Origin: Paraburkholderia caffeinitolerans
GTDB lineage: Bacteria > Pseudomonadota > Gammaproteobacteria > Burkholderiales > Burkholderiaceae
Length of the DNA: 64,000 nucleotides
Assembly (NCBI RefSeq): GCF_902859945.1
Contig: NZ_CADIKL010000033.1
Span: forward strand, 29,657-93,656
Reading direction: 5' to 3'
Both the position numbers and the translations under genes were made by a program. Positions 61,132 to 64,000 of the stretch are shown piece after piece; the stretch's first letter is position 1, and each line of letters begins with the position of its first letter. Under the pieces are notes generated by a model. It was not told the origin of the DNA. It saw only the letters and a list, made by a program, of their open reading frames with translations, and did not search any database.

Positions 61132-63261
61132 TCACAGATCGATCTGGATTGACGCACGAACCGTGCGTGGAGCGCCGAGCGTGGCAGTGCCGCTGTCGGT
61201 GCCGGTGTAGCCGTTCTGACCAGCCGGCGTGATGTTGGCCCAGTAGTGCTGGTTGGTGACGTTATAGACCCCGACGCGCAGCGTCACGGCTTTGGTGGCG
61301 ATCTTTGTCCGGTAGCGCGCGCCGAGATTGAAGATCGTGTAACCGTCCGCGTAATCGGTGTTCGAATAGTTGGCGGCACGCCGGCTCGCGTAATTCATGT
61401 CGACATTGAAACCGAGGCCGGCCACAGCGGGCACCGAGTAATCGACCAGCGCATCGAACACCACGCGCGACAGGCCGAGAATCTGCGCGCCCTCGGTTGC
61501 AGCAACGCCGGTGTCGTGCAGACGCGGATCCAGCAATGAAAGGCCTGCGTAGATGTTGATGTCGCGCGTGACGGCGCCCGCTGCGGTCAATTCGAGCCCG
61601 CGGTTGACCTGCTGGCCACCTTCGGCAAAGACATTGTTGGACTCCACCAGCGCATACGGCCGTTCGATGCGATACAGCGCAGCGCTCAATCTCGCGCCCG
61701 CAATGTCGACCTTGTAACCGAGTTCCCATTCCTTGCTTCGGTACGGTGCGAGGGAGTTGCCCGCATTGACGGTGCCGGACGGCGCGATATCGCCTTGCTG
61801 CAGGCTGTCCGCATACGTGAGATAGGCGGTCATGTTGTCCTGCGGCTTATACATCAGGCTCACCGTGGGGCTGATGCCGTCGGCGGAGTATTTGCTCTTG
61901 ACTGCCCCTTTGGAGTTGTAGTTCTCGGCGTGAATCCAGCTTTGGCTCGCGGCCAGCAGCATCGACCAGTGCTGGTTGAAACCGATCGTGTCGCCGACGT
62001 TGATCGATTGCTGGAACGTGCTGACGGAGCGATATCGATCCGAGAAGTCGGGCAATGGGGGCTGGGCAAAGATCGTCGGGTTGCTGAGGTTGCCCGTGCC
62101 GAGCGTGATCGCACCCGTTTGATAAGGCGTGTATCGATTCCAGTAGAAGCCCGTGGTCGAGACGAACACGTCATGGGTCAGGCCGGCGAGCGCGACGTGG
62201 CCGTTCAGGGTGATCGTGTTGCTGATCACCTGGTCGAGACTGTACGTGGTCGTCGCCGTCGTTTCCGTATAGGCACCCTTGTTGTTGGTGAGCGTGAGCG
62301 TCGGCACGGTCGACGCGCGATCGCTTGTCTCGCGCAGCACGCCAGCGCTCAAGTGCCAGTCCGGGTTGAAGTCGTGCTTCAGGGTGGCGCTCATCATGTT
62401 CGTGACGTTGTCGTCGCCGGCCCATGACTGGCCGTAGCCAACCGTCGTTGGGTTCAGCGCGGCGGGCAGTAACACGTTTTTCGCCAGGGCGAATGTCCCG
62501 GGAAAGCCGGTGTCCAGGTAGTGGTACGTGCTGAAATTGGTTTCGAGCCTGGTGTCCGGCGTAAACCGGATATCGAACGCGAGGCTCGCCAGCTCCCGGC
62601 GCAGGCGACTGTCCGCGACATAGCCCTCGCCGTTCTGGTTGAGCAGGTTGAGCCGGTAGCCGAAGCGATCGTCGTTGCCGAAATGTCCGCTGAGATCCGC
62701 CCGCTCGGTAAACAGCGTGTTTGACTCGTAGCCGAACGTGAATTCGCGCAGCGGCTTATCGGTCGGCCGCTTGAGCACGTAGTTGAACGTGCCCGCTGGA
62801 CTGGCCGGACCATAGAGCGCGCCGGCCAGACCGTTCAGCACCTGGATACTGTCGAATTGTTCGATCGGATAGTCGGTTGTCGCGGCGATGTTCATGCCGT
62901 CGATGCGTGTGTTCTGGACCACGCCGGCCTGCATGCCGCGCGTCTGCGGCCGGATATTCATGCCTTGCACTGAGGGGATGAAGCTGAACGCTTCCTGCAC
63001 GCTGCGCAACTGCTGATTCTCGGCTAGCGACTGTGGGATGACGTTGATCGAATAGGGCGTATCGAGCAGGTTCTTCTTGCCCAACGGCCCGACCACGGCC
63101 TGATCGACTTGATACGAAGAGTAAGGCGTGGGCGTGACCCCGGTGATGACGATCGGGGCCAGTTGAGCACTGGAGTCCTGCGCGTGAGCCGGGACGGTTG
63201 CAACGATTCCTGCACAGACGAGCGCAAGCGTGCATGGGGTGTATCGAGAGAGGGGTGTCAT
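61132..63261 (-). CDS. TonB-dependent outer-membrane receptor
   Basis: The 709-residue receptor has a signal peptide (to AHA-Q, about 27), a candidate TonB box (APIVITG) and a plug domain (LLDTPYSINVIPQSLAENQQ, QVLNGLAGALYGPASPAGTFNYVLKRP). A 22-strand-type barrel follows with repeated aromatic strand ends. It resembles siderophore receptors of the FhuA/FpvA group but lacks an N-terminal signalling domain. The pairing with a ModA-like protein, and a ModE-like operator upstream, point to molybdenum or a metal-chelate rather than ordinary iron. Confidence 0.92.
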   Translation of the reverse strand: MTPLSRYTPCTLALVCAGIVATVPAHAQDSSAQLAPIVITGVTPTPYSSYQVDQAVVGPLGKKNLLDTPYSINVIPQSLAENQQLRSVQEAFSFIPSVQGMNIRPQTRGMQAGVVQNTRIDGMNIAATTDYPIEQFDSIQVLNGLAGALYGPASPAGTFNYVLKRPTDKPLREFTFGYESNTLFTERADLSGHFGNDDRFGYRLNLLNQNGEGYVADSRLRRELASLAFDIRFTPDTRLETNFSTYHYLDTGFPGTFALAKNVLLPAALNPTTVGYGQSWAGDDNVTNMMSATLKHDFNPDWHLSAGVLRETSDRASTVPTLTLTNNKGAYTETTATTTYSLDQVISNTITLNGHVALAGLTHDVFVSTTGFYWNRYTPYQTGAITLGTGNLSNPTIFAQPPLPDFSDRYRSVSTFQQSINVGDTIGFNQHWSMLLAASQSWIHAENYNSKGAVKSKYSADGISPTVSLMYKPQDNMTAYLTYADSLQQGDIAPSGTVNAGNSLAPYRSKEWELGYKVDIAGARLSAALYRIERPYALVESNNVFAEGGQQVNRGLELTAAGAVTRDINIYAGLSLLDPRLHDTGVAATEGAQILGLSRVVFDALVDYSVPAVAGLGFNVDMNYASRRAANYSNTDYADGYTIFNLGARYRTKIATKAVTLRVGVYNVTNQHYWANITPAGQNGYTGTDSGTATLGAPRTVRASIQIDL

Positions 63262-64000
63262 TCAGGTTGTCGTTGCGAAATAGCGGCGCGCTATATTTAA
63301 CCGAATATATCGAAGTGCGCAAGCTCCGACTGGAGCCGTGACGTATGTAGTGGGGGTGAGTTATGAGTTTATTTCATCAATATGGCTTATTGGCCGGAAA
63401 TGCAGAAGTTTTGCAGATCGATGTAGCAGTGTCTTTGAGATTGAATATTCCTTATATCAAGTTAATTATGAATATAAATTACATAATTAAATTTATTATC
63501 AAATAACCCGGAAAAATGGGCTTCTCGTGACACTGGATTACGGTGCGCGGGTAGGAAAAGGCTCCCGTCAGTCGGGTCGGCGACGCTAGCGGGAAGAATT
63601 GACGCGGCAGATATAAATCGATTACGGAGATTCGAGAATGGCCATGTGCGAATATCGGGTTTGGCTGTTCTAATGTTTTTGTCGCTACTCTTGGGGTGCG
63701 TCAGAATTTCCGTGTTCAAGGCGGGTTGAGATTCACACGGATGGTCGAGCGAAGCAATCCTCATAGCGGATAGCGAATTGGTTCATGGCGGCTTTGCGTT
63801 TCACCCCAGCGACAATTTCGTGCTCTCCGCTCCGGTGAGTAGCAGCCAGTCAAGAAAATCCCGCATGTGCACGGGTTTGTCGGCGTCCAGGAACCTGTCC
63901 GCATTTTTGTGGGCGAGGCGGTTAAAGGAATCGTTACCCGCGCGCCTGCGTGAATCGGTCGCCAAACAGGATAGCAAACTGGTTCATCGCCGACTTCCAG
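63262..64000. other. AT-rich region with degenerate repeated fragments
   Basis: The first 300 bases are AT-rich (63380-63500 especially) and hold the receptor promoter. No convincing complete gene is seen to the window end. A near-repeat of about 27 bases (63766-63792 and 63967-63994, GGATAGC-AA-TGGTTCAT-GC-G-CTT in common) encodes MNQFAI on the minus strand in both copies. Between them a minus-strand frame without a start reads ...RLAHKNADRFLDADKPVHMR and ends at a stop near 63806. This looks like decayed or duplicated gene remnants. Confidence 0.45.
63289..63312. promoter_or_regulatory. Candidate ModE operator
   Basis: CGCTATAT-N8-ATATATCG, a dyad with one mismatch, matches the ModE site layout (CGnTATAT, 6-8 bases, ATATnnCG). 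It lies 28-51 bases upstream of the receptor start codon, overlapping the expected promoter, as molybdate repression would require. Confidence 0.55.

Noticed and set aside
63462..63764. 100-codon minus-strand frame in the AT-rich tail
   Set aside because: There is no ribosome-binding site, domain or coding-like composition, and the frame spans an AT-rich noncoding-looking stretch.

Overview
The window looks like chromosomal DNA of a Burkholderiaceae betaproteobacterium, most likely Paraburkholderia or Burkholderia. This is inferred from the high G+C, a monomeric NADP-isocitrate dehydrogenase, a DUF3079 protein, a nirBD gene pair followed by a nitrate reductase fused to a flavoprotein, an aryl-polyene-like cluster, and many LysR/IclR/AraC regulators beside catabolic operons. 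I see no rRNA, tRNA, CRISPR array or intact insertion sequence.

Region A (about 500-10055, + strand) is the most unusual part: a compact, lower-G+C, actinomycete-style type II (aromatic) polyketide synthase cluster. After an AT-rich gap and a small membrane protein come a two-domain aromatase/cyclase, an ActIII-type ketoreductase, KS-alpha, KS-beta (chain length factor), ACP, four consecutive ABM-fold (quinone-forming monooxygenase-like) proteins, a second short-chain reductase and a dedicated Sfp-type phosphopantetheinyl transferase. Almost all genes overlap or abut. Such clusters are rare outside Actinobacteria.

Region B (10077-23022) is an aryl-polyene/xanthomonadin-like lipid-pigment cluster. 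A minus-strand operon encodes an inner-membrane protein, an AMP-ligase fused to a hotdog dehydratase, an LpxL-like acyltransferase, a LolA-like carrier, an MMPL exporter, a NodB-type deacetylase, a ketosynthase, a truncated ketosynthase partner, a second dehydratase and a small periplasmic protein. An ACP and a family 2 glycosyltransferase lie divergently. No ketoreductase or thioesterase is present inside it.

Region C (23057-33938) holds an alpha/beta hydrolase, then assimilatory nitrate/nitrite reduction: cobA (siroheme) divergent from nirB-nirD-nasA. Its promoter region carries a sigma-54 promoter, an NtrC-like site, an ANTAR-like hairpin and a strong leader terminator. A CynR-like LysR regulator and small membrane proteins follow.

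Region D (34063-38056) is a trans-3-hydroxy-L-proline module: a dehydratase with the Cys/Thr pair, a delta1-pyrroline-2-carboxylate reductase, an FCD-GntR regulator and a substrate-binding protein. It is followed by monomeric icd with a perfect terminator hairpin.

Region E (41104-56005) carries an AraC regulator, an MFS transporter, an IclR regulator with a polar amino-acid ABC transporter, an S10 carboxypeptidase lipoprotein, an EF-hand-like protein, two LysR regulators, and an HMG-CoA-lyase/class III CoA-transferase/MFS operon.

Region F (56243-64000) has DUF3079, an SRPBCC protein, a His-tailed EamA exporter, an ABC-F ATPase, and a TonB receptor/ModA-like binding protein pair under a candidate ModE operator. 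The last 700 bases are AT-rich with degenerate repeated coding fragments.
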